Source of the DNA: Hordeum vulgare subsp. vulgare
Lineage: Eukaryota > Streptophyta > Magnoliopsida > Poales > Poaceae
NCBI RefSeq assembly: GCF_904849725.1
Contig: NC_058519.1
Span: 578,640,676 to 578,704,675 of the forward strand
DNA: 64,000 nucleotides
Direction of reading: 5' to 3'
Positions within the stretch are counted from its first letter, which is position 1. Every line of letters starts with the position of its first letter. Shown here piece by piece: positions 1-11,657 of the stretch. Both the position numbers and the translations under genes were made by a program. The notes beneath the pieces are model-generated. The model did not search any database, was not told the origin of the DNA, and saw nothing but the letters and a program-made list of their open reading frames with translations.

Positions 1-2087
1 ATAAAGAGTGGCAAGAGCTCAAGCTTGGGGATTCCCAAGGCACCCCAAGAGATTCAAGGATGCCTTAAAAGCCTAAGTTTGGGGATACCCCCGGAAGGCA
101 TCCCCTCTTTCGTCTTCAAATCCATCGGTAACGTTACTTGGGGCTATATTTTTATTCACAACATGTTATGTGTTTTTGCTTGGAGCGTCTTGTATCATAG
201 GAGTCCTTTATTTTTGTTGTGTCACAATCATCCTTGCTGCACACCTAGAGAGAGAGACATGCACTCACCGTGATTTTGTCGAGCTCCACTTATATCCTTT
301 GGTAGACAATTCAGCTCACATGTGCTTCACTTATATCGTTTGAGCTAGTTGATTTTGCTCTATGTGCTTCACTTATATCTTTTAGAGCACAATAGTGCGT
401 GGCTTAGTAGTTGATCTATGGTTTGAAAGTAGTCTCAAAAGGGGTAGTTATTCGAAGGGATATGAAAACTTCCACGTTCAGGTGCATTGAATAGTTAGAG
501 AAGTTTGATTCATCTCAATTAGTTTTGAGTTGTGGTTGTGGTAATATTGAAGTAATGCTAGTAAGGTGTTGTGGATCTAGAAATACTCGTGTTGAAGTTA
601 GTGATTCCCGTAGCATGCACGTATGGTGAACCGCCATGTGATGAAGTCTGAGCATGATTAGTCTATTGATTGTCATCCTTTGTGTGGCGGTCGGGATCAC
701 GCGATGGTTTATACCTACCAACCCTTCCCCTAGGAGTATGCGTTGAATGCTTTGTTTCGATTACTACTAAAACTTTTGCAACAAGTATATGAGTTCTTCA
801 TGACTAATGTTGAGTCCATGGTTTAGATGCACTTTCACCTTCCACCATCAGTATCTTCTTTAGTGTCGTGCAACTTTCGCCGGTGCATAAACCCACCATA
901 TAGCCTCCCTCAAAACAGCCACCATACCTACCTACTATGGCTTCTTCAAAGCCATTCCGAGATATATTGCCATGCAACTACCACCATGACATGTGCCACC
1001 ACTTCTACATTGCCATTGCATGATAATAAGATAGCTAGCATGATGTTTCCATTAATGTCCATGCCATGCTAGATCATTGTCACGGTACACTACCGAAGGC
1101 ATTCCATATAGAGTCATCGTTGCTCTAAGTTTTGAGTTGAAAGTGTGATGATCATTATTGATGGAGCATTGTCCCATGTGAGGAAATAAAAGAGGCCAGC
1201 GAATCCCATATACAAAAAGAGGCCAAAGATGCCCACCAAAATAAAAAATAAATAAAAAAAGAGGCCAAAGAGCCCACCAAAAAAAATGATGAGAGAAAAA
1301 GAGAGAAGGGACAATGCGACTATCCTTCCACACTTGTGCTTATTAAGCACCATGATCTTCATGATTGAGAGTCTCTCGTGTTGTCACCACCATATAGCTA
1401 GTGGGAAATTTTCATTACATAACTTGGCATGTATATTCCAATGATAGGCTTCCTCAAATTTGCCTTAGGTCTTCGTGAGCAAGCAAGTTGGATGCACACC
1501 CACTAGTTTTCTTTAAGAGCTTTCACATACTCTTATCTCTAGTGCATCATTTGTATGGCAATCCCTACTCATTCACATTGATATCTATTGATGAGCATCT
1601 CCACAGCTCATTGATATGCCTAGTTAATGTGATCTTCTTCTCCTTGTTTGTCTTGCAACCTCCACCACACTCCACACCACTTATAGTGCTAAAACCATGG
1701 CTCACGCTCATGTATTGCGTGAGAGTTGAAAAGGTTTGAGAAAGTAAATGTGTGCGAACAATTACTTGTCCAATACCGGGGTTGTGCATGATTTAAATTC
1801 GTTGTGCAATGATGATAGAGCATAGCCAGACTATATGCTTTTGAAGGGATAACTTTCTTTTGGCCTTGCTATTTTGAAAGTTCATGATTACCTTGCTAGT
1901 TTCCTTGAAGTATTATTGTTTCCACGTCAATAGCAAACTATTGTTCTGAATCTAATGGATCTGAACGTTCACGTCACATAAGAGGAGTTACAAAGGACAT
2001 CTATGCTAGGTAGCATGAAAGCATCAAAAAATCATTCTTTATCACTTCCCTACTCAAGGATGAGCAGGAGTCAAGCTTGGGGATGCT
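1..2087 (+). mobile_element. Gypsy element A, 3' internal untranslated region (5' part outside window)
   Basis: No credible coding sequence is present. The stretch resembles, piece by piece, the region 9531-11657 of element B. Both open with AAGCTTGGGGAT and a GGAAGGCATCCCC motif, then carry the repeated phrase 'tgcttcacttatatc' and similar downstream blocks, and both run into an LTR that starts TGATACGTC. It is therefore read as the long 3' untranslated part of a Gypsy element. An A-rich tract lies at about 1216-1310. The open frames here are short, lie on both strands and look accidental. Confidence 0.7.
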
Positions 2088-3632
2088 TGATACGTCTCAA
2101 ACGTATCTATAATTTTTGATGGTTTCATGCCGTTATCTTGTCATCTTTGGATGTTTTGTGTATCTTTTATATCTTTTTTGGGACTAACTTATTAATTCAG
2201 TGCCAAGTGCCAGTTCCTATTTTTTCTGTGTTTTTGGTTCTTTTCAGATCTGATTTTGGAACGGAGTCCAAACCGAATAAAATCCCCGAAATAAATTTTT
2301 TCCGAACGGAAGAAGATCAGGGGGCTTGAGGGCCAAGGCAGGAGAGCTACAGGGGGCCCACAAGCCCTGTAGCCGCCACCAGGGGGCGGCGGCTAGCAGG
2401 CTTGTGGCCTCCCTGGCGCCCCTCACCTAGCTCCTTCGCCTATATATTCCCTAAAATACAGAAAAAATCAGGGAATCCAGAAAATACTTTTCCGCCGCCG
2501 CAAGCTTCCATTTCCGCGAGATCTCATCAAGAGACCCTTCCCGGTGCCTTTCCGGAGGGGACTTTGGAGTTGGAGGGCTTCTACATCAACATCATCGCCC
2601 CTCCAAAGACTTGTGAGTAGTTCACTTCAGACCTACGGGTCCGTAGTTAGTAGCTAGATGGCTTCTTCTCTCTCTTGGATCTTCAATAGAAAGTTCTCCA
2701 TGATCTTCATGGAGATCTATCCAATGTAATCCTCTTTGGCGGTGTGTTTGTCGAGATCCGATGAATTGTGGATTTGTGATCAGATTATCTATGATATATA
2801 TTTGAGTCTTTGCTGATTTCTTATATGCATGATTTGATATCCTTGTAAGTCTCTCTGAGTCTTGGGTTTTGTTTGGCCAACTAGATCTATGAATCTTGCA
2901 ATGGGAGAAGTGCTTGGTTTTGGGTTCATACCGTGTGGTGACCTTTCCCAGTGACAGTAGGGGCAGCAGGCACACATCATGTTGTTGCCATCAAGGGTAA
3001 CAAGATGGGCTTTTATTGTAGATATGAGATTGTCCATCTACATCATGTCATCTTGCTTAAGGCATTACTCTGTTCTTTTGGACTTAATACACTAGATGCA
3101 TGCTGGATAGCGGTCGACGTGTGGAGTAATAGTAGTAGATGCAGAAAGTATCGGTCTACTTGTTTTGGACGTGATGCCTATAGATATAATCATTGCCATA
3201 GATGATGTCACGACTTTGCGCGGTTCTATCAATTGCTCGACAGGAATTTGTAAACCCGCCGTCTACTTGCTTTCATGAGAGAAGCCACTAGTGAACACTA
3301 TGGCCCCCGGGTCTATTCCCACCTATCGTTTCCACTTTTGCTTTCACTTTGCTTTGTTACTTTGTTGCTTTCAGTTCTCACTTCGCAAACAATCTATAAG
3401 GGATTGACAACCCCTTCATAGCGTTGGGAGCAAGCTCTTTGTGTTTGTGCAGGTACTTGTGATATTCCTTCACTGGATCGATACCTTGGTTCTCAAAACT
3501 GAGGGAAATACTTACCGCCGCTGTGCTACATCACCCTTTCCGCTTCGAGGGAACACCAACGCAAGGCTCCAAGGCCACGGGGGAAATCCTTTGCATATTT
3601 GCCTAGGAAGTCTCTAAAGGCGTAGCCGTAGC
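2088..3632 (+). mobile_element. LTR of Gypsy element A
   Basis: The LTR begins TGATACGTCTCAAACG right after the purine tract AAGCTTGGGGATGC, the usual polypurine-tract/LTR junction. The end is placed at a CA near 3632 because a tRNA-Asp primer-site-like sequence (TGGTGCCGTTGCTGAGGA) starts at 3644; the true end may be a few tens of bases away. An inverted repeat, GGGCCCACAAGCC at 2354-2366 against GGCTTGTGGCC at 2399-2409, lies in the upstream part of the LTR. The LTR start matches that of element B more closely than those of C or W. Confidence 0.7.
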
Positions 3633-3817
3633 AGAAGGATTCCTGGTGCCGTTGCTGAGGAGTATCAAGACAAGAATAGTCTCCCGTCAGCACGTGTTTC
3701 TGGCGCCGTTGGAAGGTCTTTTGTTGCAGTAGCAATCATTCACCTGCTTGTTGGTATTATGTGCATTGCTATTCATTCATATCATTTATGCGCACTACCA
3801 AGTTGTATGTGACATGG
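3633..3817 (+). other. Primer-site-like cassettes, then junction to a Copia tail
   Basis: Two primer-site-like sequences follow the LTR: TGGTGCCGTTGCTGAGGA at 3644 and TGGCGCCGTTGG at 3701. Both resemble the complement of the tRNA-Asp 3' end. They are separated by 'gaatagtctcccgtcagcac', a phrase that also occurs inside the LTRs of element C. From about 3740 the sequence appears to belong to the SIRE/Maximus-like Copia element that resumes at 6972. Bases 3813-3817 (catgg) are the left TSD of the solo LTR. The exact A/Copia junction is not clear. Confidence 0.5.
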
Positions 3818-6800
3818 TGTAACATCCCAAAATTATAAATTTTGGAATGTTAATGTAATTATTAGATTGATTGTTTGTTTGTTTGCTGAGTGACTGAAAC
3901 TTGTGTGAAATTTGCAACTTTTTGAAACTTTTGAATGAGAGGGAATAAAATGACTTTCCCCTTCTCCGTTGAATTCAAATTCAAGCTTTTAAAAGCAAAG
4001 AGAGAAGATGACATGACTTCTTCAACTATAAAGAATTTGAACGTAGATATTTGCATTGAATTCTTTTGCATTTCCATTCGTTTTCTTCGTGCAAGAAATG
4101 CCGAGAAATACATTCTAAAGAGCGGAGGAACATGACCCTCAAATACCCGGGCATTTTGAATGTTATTTGCACCCTCAAACTTAGAGGATCATTTGAAAAT
4201 TATTTGCAAAAAGAAATAATGCTTTTAGGGATTTTTGGAAAAACATTTTTTCTGAAGTTTTTATTTTTGCCGTGGAAAATGCCCATCATTTATATTTTAT
4301 TTTTCTGATATTTTTAGTATATAAAAACTCCTTATTACGAATTGATTTGATTTCCTTTTTATCGTTTTAGTTTCCTAGTTTTGAAAATAGGAATAGAATC
4401 ACTTTTATTAGGAAATAGGAGCTGGCCCAATTAAGCACTTTCCAAATTTGGCCCAAGAAGATCATCTTCTTCCTCTATCTCTTCTCCACGTGACAGAACC
4501 TTTCCTTCCATGGAGAGGAGAATCCCCACCTCCGGGATTCGTGAAGCTTTTTCCCTCCCAGCACCTCCCGTTGCCCCTATAAGAACCCACACACCCTCCT
4601 CTATCCATTTTCCCCAAGAACCATACCTCTCCTCGCCTCTAGCCGCAGCCCCCGCCTCGCCGGAGTTCATCTTCAACAGGAACTCGCCGGAGGTCCTGCT
4701 GCCTCCTCCCGTCGCCCCACGCCCCGCCGGCACCACCAACATTCGGCTGGAGCCCTCCTCCCCCGCCTGGACCCCTCTGCTGCCTCATCCGGCCACCGGA
4801 GCCACCTTCCCGTCGTCTTCTCCAACTCCGGCGACTAACTCCGGTGAGATTCACGAAATCCCGTATTGCAGTTTTTTCAGAAAATTGCAATCTTAAAAAA
4901 TTCATATCTATTAATCTATAACTCCGAATTAGGTGATTCTTTTTGCGTTGGATCACAAATTTTATGTAGTTCCTGTAGATATATAATTTGTCTATGTTTG
5001 GATTTATAAAAATTGAGTTAGATCAGATTTGAATTAAAGCGTGTTTTGCTTATTCCGGGAGTTTAGAAATAGCTTTTAATTTGATTCTTTTTGCTGCTAC
5101 TTTCTGTTGATCATATCTTTCAGTAGTTCCAGTTTCAGTTTTTTTTAATATTTTTACTTGGGGTTTTACCAAAACAGATTCTGTTTTAGTTCTTTTAGGA
5201 TTATGGCTATTTATTTTTCTATAATTGTTTTTAAATTAATTTCTTTTATATTTCAGAAAGATTATTGTTTTGTTTATGTTAGTTCAACAGTAGTTTTGAA
5301 ACAAGTTTGTATTTTATTTTTATTTGTTTTCATGAAATCAATTCTAGTTCCTTAGTAACTTGCAATTGGTTTCCTCACTGTTTCAAATCCCGTTTGGGAA
5401 TACTTTCAAAAAGTTTTGTGAAAAATACTTTATTTTATCTTAGTTAAACTTATATCTTAGTTCCTTGTTATTATTTTCTGTTAGACAAAACTATTTGGTG
5501 CTCGTCGTAGTAGAAGACTCCCTAGTCTTATTTGAAGTTCTTTTCGGTTTCTCATTCGTGTTCTCTCTTTTGTTTGGATGCTAGAATCCTTGCTAGTATG
5601 TGTGCTTATGTGGATGATATGTTGTTATATAGATTTCATTGGAGAGTGACGAGTAGTCTATCAAGTTATTTTCTCAAGAAATTCTTCTTCGTCAACATCA
5701 CAGGCAAGTCACTTTGATCATACTATCACCTATGTTTTATGCATCGTAGTTCTACCATCCTATGCCCAATTGCATGCTGTTTAGGTACATGGAAATTTTA
5801 GTATAGATTGTAGTATCATGTGGTAGGCACACAACAACCCCGATACTTGGCCCCGGGACGACAATTTTATATTTGCTATGCTTGAGTAGACGGGTTATCG
5901 GTTGAGTGTATACCACGAGTGATGCGAGGTTGATATAATAATCAAGACCGGACTAAGACAAGATTTTCAAGACCTCGGACGCAATGCAACACTGGGTGAA
6001 GGACGGTTGATCGGCTCCCTGGAAAACCCAGTGGATGCCCGGGATGCTGGAGAGGCCATGTCATCCTGCGGAAAGCTTCACCCAGGCTCAAAGAGACGGA
6101 CGGATATTTTCAAGACCCAAGGCTTACCTGCACAGCCACAAGTCATTATGGGCTCTGGCTTGGTTGGACAACGCGGCGACTCTGGACAGGCGGTGCTAGT
6201 AGATGTAGACGAACGGTAGGAATGGATGGGCACCGACAGGGATTCAGAGGGACCCGTTGAAAGACCATGCTTTGATCATCCGGTCTTCAAACACCCTGAA
6301 GTGCGAGGACATACACGGAGGCGATCAAATCTTGTGGGAAACGTGTGCAAAACTCTGCAGAGTACTCAAACCTAATCGATTAGCCGTGTCCACGGTCATG
6401 GACAATTTGAGCCAAAGGAACTGAAGTTATCTGGATTTCTCAACACCATTAAATATATTTGATGAGGGTAATTATTGACAACTCGGGTACGAGAATTGGT
6501 TGGCGGAACCATCTCGTTAACAACAAACAACGTAGTAACATTTTGCTTTTTAACCCTCTCTTGATGTAGGAGAAAACTTGCTTTTCGCTAAAAACTTATA
6601 GCCCCACCTGCCATATATGCATATAGTATAGATGATTACTTTTCACCCCTCTCTTATGTGACTTGCCGGCATATTCAATATGCTGACCTACACGGCTGCA
6701 ACGTCTTATGTTGCAGATATTTTTCTTCAACGAGTAAGAGTACGATTTCAGGGTTACGGTCTACACTCAACTTGCCGTTGGTGTTTATTGGGACTCCACT

Positions 6801-6966
6801 CCCTTGACTGCTTCCGCTGAAATATTTAAGGTATATATCAGTTTTACGCTATTTACATGTGATTGTACTTTGATATATACATTGATGTACTGTGTGTGCC
6901 AACATATTGATCCAGGGATGGCACAGATACACAGAGGCTTGACTCGTCTTGAGTCGGGTCGCTACA
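3818..6966 (+). mobile_element. Solo LTR, about 3.15 kb, probably Gypsy (Tekay/Del-like)
   Basis: The LTR starts TGTAACATCCC and ends GGGTCGCTACA (TG...CA). It is flanked by a perfect 5-bp TSD, catgg, at 3813-3817 and 6967-6971, with no internal domain, primer site or second LTR. This is the product of LTR-LTR recombination. A GC-rich segment at 4490-4850 follows a TATA-like 'cccctataagaacc' at about 4575, which suits a promoter and transcript leader, and a splice-donor-like GGTGAGAT follows at about 4840. Long LTRs starting TGTAAC and ending GCTACA are usual for the Tekay/Del chromovirus lineage; that assignment is inference. A proline-rich open frame at 4510-4896 is probably leader sequence and not a gene. 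Confidence 0.8.
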
Positions 6967-6971
6967 CATGG

Positions 6972-7156
6972 AAGAGTAACCTATGATCCTATTCAATTAC
7001 GCATTTGCATTCAAACGCAAATTTGAAATAATGCATAAATTTAGGGGGGCTCTTGCTTTTCACATACTTTTCAAAGCGTCGATGCTAATCATTGAATATA
7101 TATTTTGTCGAAGCTTTCATCTATATGTTGTCATCATTTACCAAAAAGAGGGAGAT
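6972..7156 (+). mobile_element. SIRE/Maximus-like Copia element, 3' internal end and polypurine tract
   Basis: This is the non-coding tail of a Copia element, ending in 'ccaaaaagagggagat', the polypurine tract typical of SIRE/Maximus elements, directly before an LTR that starts TGAAAGCAC. The part upstream of the solo LTR (about 3740-3817) is taken to be the same element. The coding region is missing, so the element is truncated at its 5' side. Confidence 0.7.
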
Positions 7157-8669
7157 TGAAAGCACAATTGCTCCCTAGGGTGGTTTTGGTAATTAATCAC
7201 AACATATGCATCATTGGACTATTGAGTTTATTCAAGTATATTTGAGAAAAGTTCAAAGATGCTTTGGCTATAGGATTGTGTGGAAATGCCCTTTGATGCA
7301 AGGAAGGAATAGGATTGGCTCAAGCTTCAAGCAAGAAGAGTCTACATTTTATATTTGTGAGAAATCAATTTGAGTCCATAGGAAAGCCAATACTACTAAA
7401 AGGGGATGAGGTACTATGATGAATTGGTTGCTCAAGTGCTTAGAGGTAGCCACCAAAAATACTCAGCCATTCTCCCACAAAATATATCTGTCCCAAGCCA
7501 CACAAGCAAAATCGGTGCCACCAACATTTCCAACTAGGCCCTACCGATTTTACACTTAGACAGATCCTATGCTAAACCCACCATCTCGGTACAACTAAAA
7601 TTCCTATCGGTGCCATCAAGATTGTCTGACCAACTTTCTGTTGAGTTGATTTCAAGTTTCAGAATTTTTGAGTTTGAAATCGATCTCACCGAGATTTGGA
7701 AACTAGTCTAGGTCATCGTATCGTTACCAGCAAGATTCCTATATCGATCTCACCGAGAATTTATAAGTTGCCACATTTAGTGCAACTCGGTACCACCAAG
7801 ATTAATTTCGATGTCACCAAATTGGGCAATAATGTTGTAACGGTTGGATTTTGGGAGATGCCTAAATATAGACCTCCACCTACCTCTCACTCGTAGAGGT
7901 AGCACTTGGAACACACTCACACTTGTGAGATCCATTTTTCTAAGAGAGAGCCACCTACTCATGTGTTGAGATCAAGAGATTACATTCCAACCATTTGAAC
8001 CTTGATTTCTAGCCTCCCCAAGCTACTTTCCACAAGATCAATCTCTCGTACCCCTTCCAAATCTGAGAGAGAGTGATTGAGTGTTGAGGAGACTATCTTT
8101 TGTAGCACAAGAACAAGGAGTTTATCGTTCTACCACATCTATTACATTTTGGAAGGTGGTGCCTCCTAGATTGGTTAGGTGTCGCTTGGGAGCCTCCTAC
8201 CTCGTGTTGCGAAGTTGAACCAACATGTTTGTAAGGGCTAGGACATCGCCTACTTCGTGAAGATCTACCGTGAGTGAGGCTAGTCCTGTGTGGACGGAAG
8301 CCGTGGTGGAATAGACAAGGCCGCTTCTTTGTGGACCCCTTTTTGGGTGGAGTCCTCCATGGGTTCTCGCAACTGTTACCCTCCATGGGTTGAATATTCC
8401 ACTACCATGGACGTAAGATAGCACCACCTATCGGAACCATGCCAAAAATCGCCGTGTCAACCTTTGCGTTTGATCTCCCTACCTTACTCTCTACTTTACA
8501 CTTGCATGTTTTACTTTCTACTGCTATACTCTTAGATATGCATGCGTATGGTGTACGTGACTAGTCATAATTGCTAAAAACTAGCCCACACTTAAAATTG
8601 GGAAAAGTCTATTTTTTTATCTTGTCAAGTAGTCTAATCACCCCCTCTAGACATACTTTCGATCCTACA
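7157..8669 (+). mobile_element. LTR of SIRE/Maximus-like Copia element
   Basis: A 1513-bp LTR from TGAAAGCACAATTGCTCCC to CGATCCTACA. The start and the end ('caccccctctagacatactttcgatcctaca') both match the style of SIRE/Maximus LTRs. No tRNA-Met primer site follows, so this is a 3' LTR and the next bases (from 8670) are flanking DNA. Open frames on the minus strand at 8093-8427 are within the LTR and are not considered genes. Confidence 0.75.
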
Positions 8670-9530
8670 GTTTGCAAGGGTTTCTGAAAATCGAAGAAGG
8701 TGTTGTCGATTCTGAAGCCTTTGACACTGAAGACCATGCGATTTGTTGGGCCTTGGTTCCAAAGACATGCAAGGGTTGGCATTGGGTTCAAAACTCTGGG
8801 ATGATGATGGATATTGAATTCTTACCAAGCTACCATACGTGGTGAATGAACTAGCTTTGGCCACTTAACTGGCACCATATCTCCTTAGCGATTGCGAGCC
8901 ATGACAATCTTATCACCATTATCGCCAGTCAATGGTGTTAGAGGGACAGGAGGGCCATATGGAGATGGATCATTTTCGGTATCAACATTGGCTTTAGTTG
9001 AATGGTGTTCAAGTGGAACATCAGTGGTTTGAACAACAATGTCTTTCAGCAGCTTTGTCTTTGACTTCACGTTGATGGCTTGAAATATCTTCAGCCATAG
9101 GGGTGTCCACGACTGTTGCAGTGGGGCTGCATGTACTTCCTCCTTAGGTATGCTTGTCATAGAGGAGGCTAAGGGCCTAGGGCCTTTGCGAAGCCTTTTG
9201 AGGGGCGATGCATATTCAAAAGTTTGAACCTTCGTATCTTTGAATGGATACTGAGGTGATTCAAGCAGTGGAGTTGAAACAAACACTGATGAAGTACGAG
9301 GAATGACTTCATGCAGAGGGGTGTTGGGTTGAGCTTATTCCAAAAACTCATCAGGAACAATTGGTTTTCCAGGAGAACCAATGTCTACATTTTCAGTGGC
9401 CTCTGGTAGTGGTGATGATACCAAAATTGCTTCATTTTGGGGCATCGGTTCTTGATATTGTTCAACATTGTCTTCATGGATGTCTTGATCTTGCTGAAGT
9501 TTTTAAGTCTTGGGTGTTATCGCGTTGGAT
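8670..9530. other. Unassigned block between two retroelements
   Basis: This 860-bp block shows no LTR, terminal repeat or TSD that I can identify. Its main content is a minus-strand coding remnant (see the pseudogene entry). The part at 8670-8880 also has minus-strand open stretches that may be the same original gene read in other frames. It could be an older transposon gene or a captured cellular gene fragment. Confidence 0.45.
8885..9500 (-). pseudogene. Unrecognised acidic/proline-rich coding remnant
   Basis: On the minus strand one frame stays open from about 9500 to 8885 with a single stop at 9335-9337, giving about 200 codons that end in MARNR and a stop. The sequence is rich in Glu, Gln, Asp and Pro at the start (a QQDQD run), with a basic patch (LKRLRKGPR) in the middle and a PSPYGPPVPLTPL stretch near the end. 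I do not recognise a family. No start codon with a convincing context is visible, and the frame begins behind another stop. The neighbours are a Copia LTR and the 3' tail of Gypsy element B. It may be part of an extra ORF of element B in antisense, a DNA-transposon ORF, or a captured gene fragment. Confidence 0.4.
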
Positions 9531-11657
9531 GAAGGAATAAGGAGCGGCAAAGAGCCTAAGCTTGGGGATGCCCCGGAAGGCATCCCCTCTTTCGTCTCAA
9601 TCCATCTATATTTCACTTGGGGCTATATTTTTATTCCTCGCATGATATGAGTTTTGCTTGGAGCGTCGTGTATTATAGTTTGCTTTTACCTTTAGTTTTC
9701 CACAATCATTTTTTTCTAGACACACCCACGTGAGAGAGACACATGTTCACCATGATTTTTTAGAATACTCTATGTGCTTCACTTATATCTTTTGAGCTAA
9801 GAAGTTGCTCTACTGCTTCACTTATATCTTTTAAAGCACGGTCGCGTATTGATTTTATAGAAATAATTGCACTCTCATTCTTCACTTAAATTTGTTTAAG
9901 AGTTAATAAATAGTGACACTAATTTGCATGGGTCATAAGACTAGTCCAAAAATAATAGGTATTCAAGGAGTGCATAATCAAAACCTTCATGTACCACATA
10001 AAAGAGAAATTGTGGGTTAATGATATTGATGTGGTAATATGAAATGGTGTGAGTGCATGGTTGTTGGTTAGTTAAAATACCGATAGTTAAAAGGAGTTCA
10101 TTTTATGTTCATCTAAATATTGGTTATGGCATGGTGATGATGTGTGAGCATTCTTATTGCTCGTTGAAATCCTAGTGCTATTAAGATTGGGGGCGTGCGA
10201 TGGTTAACTCCTACCAACCTCCTCCCTAGGGGCATGCGAGTAGTACTTTGCTTTGAGAGAGCTAATAAAATCTTGTAATAAGTATGTTAGTTATTTATGA
10301 CTAATGTGAATCCATGGGTGTATGCACTCTCATCTCATATTTGCTAGCCTCTTCGATATCGTGCACTGCCCATTCTCACCTCAAAGATTGGTGCAAACTT
10401 CGTCGGTGCATCCAAACTCCACGAGATGATACACTGTGTTGCACATAATCCACCTTGTATATTCCTCAAAATATCCACAATACCTACCTATCATGGCATT
10501 TCCATAGCCTTTCCAAGATATATTTCCATGCAACTTCCATCGTTACAATATATGACTAGTACACTCATTGTCATATTGCTTTGCATGGTCATGTAGCTGA
10601 CATAATATTTGTGGCAAAGCCACCGTTCATCATTGTTTACATGTTACACTAGATTATTGCACATCGTGGTACACTACTAGAGGCATACATATGGTCACAT
10701 TTTTAGTAGTTTTTCGTATCGAGTTCTAAGTAAATAGAAGTGTGATGCTTTTCATTGTTAGGGCAATGTCTCAGTGAGGCAAGGATGTTGGATACAATGA
10801 TTCCCCCACAAGTCGGGATGATACTCCACACAAAAAAGGGGAAAAAGAAAAAAAGAGAAAAAAGAAAAAAAGAAAAAAGAAAAAAAATGAGAGAAAAGAG
10901 AGAAGGGACAATGCTACTACCTCTTGTTGCAGACTTGTGCTTCAAAGTAGCACCATGTTTTTCATATAGAGAGTCTCATGTTTTGTCACTTTCATATGGT
11001 AGTCGGAATTTTTTATTATAGAACTTGGCCTATATATTCCGATGGCGGGCTTCCTCAAATGCCCAAGGTCTTCATGAGCAAGCAAGTTGGATGCACACGC
11101 ACTTAGTTTTAGTTGAGCTTTCATACACTTGTACATCTAGTGCATTTGTTGCATGCAATCCCTACTCCTTGCATTGATAGCGATTGATGTGCATCTCCAT
11201 AGCCCCTGATCCACCTAGTTGATGCGAGACTCTCTTCTCCACTTTTACCCCTTTTAAACCTACCACCATATTCTATTCCACCTATATGTTATGCACATGG
11301 TTCACACTCATGTATTGAGTGAGTAATAAAAAGTTAAAGCGCGTTAAGAAGTACGATCCAATTTTTTGGCTTAGCACTATGGTGCTTGACATTTATATTT
11401 ATGTGATGAAGACAGAGCCATTCCATGCTAATATGATAAAATAAATAGGGGGTAAACATTTTTTAAGGATCGTATATTTTGAAAATTGATGATTATGTTA
11501 CTTATGTTATGGATATTACTATGTTGACGTTTGTTAATTTATTGTTTCTCAATGATCATACCTGCATGAGAGTACATGTTGGGTAGCATGTCAAATCAAA
11601 AATTCTGTTTTTATCATTAGCTACTCAAGGACGAGCAGGAATTAAGCTTGGGCATGT
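9531..11657 (+). mobile_element. Gypsy element B, 3' internal untranslated region
   Basis: Non-coding sequence homologous to the internal part of element A. It has AAGCTTGGGGATG at 9558-9570, directly followed by the near-palindrome CCCCGGAAGGCATCCCC. About 2.1 kb later comes the true polypurine tract (AAGCTTGGGCATG) at the LTR. Nothing upstream of 9531 can be assigned to this element, so gag-pol has been lost. An A-rich simple repeat lies at 10833-10890. Confidence 0.7.
10833..10890 (+). repeat. A-rich simple repeat
   Basis: Runs of A broken by single G residues (AAAAAAG units). A similar tract occupies the same relative place in element A (about 1216-1310), so it is part of the element's 3' untranslated region and not a separate insertion. 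Confidence 0.8.

Noticed and set aside
4510..4896. Proline-rich 128-codon ORF
   Set aside because: It lies inside the solo LTR, just after a TATA-like box, in GC-rich leader sequence. The composition explains the open frame.
5785..5795. A second 'acatgg' that could have been the right TSD of the solo LTR
   Set aside because: The sequence before it ends in TA and not CA, whereas the copy at 6967 follows a proper ...GCTACA end.
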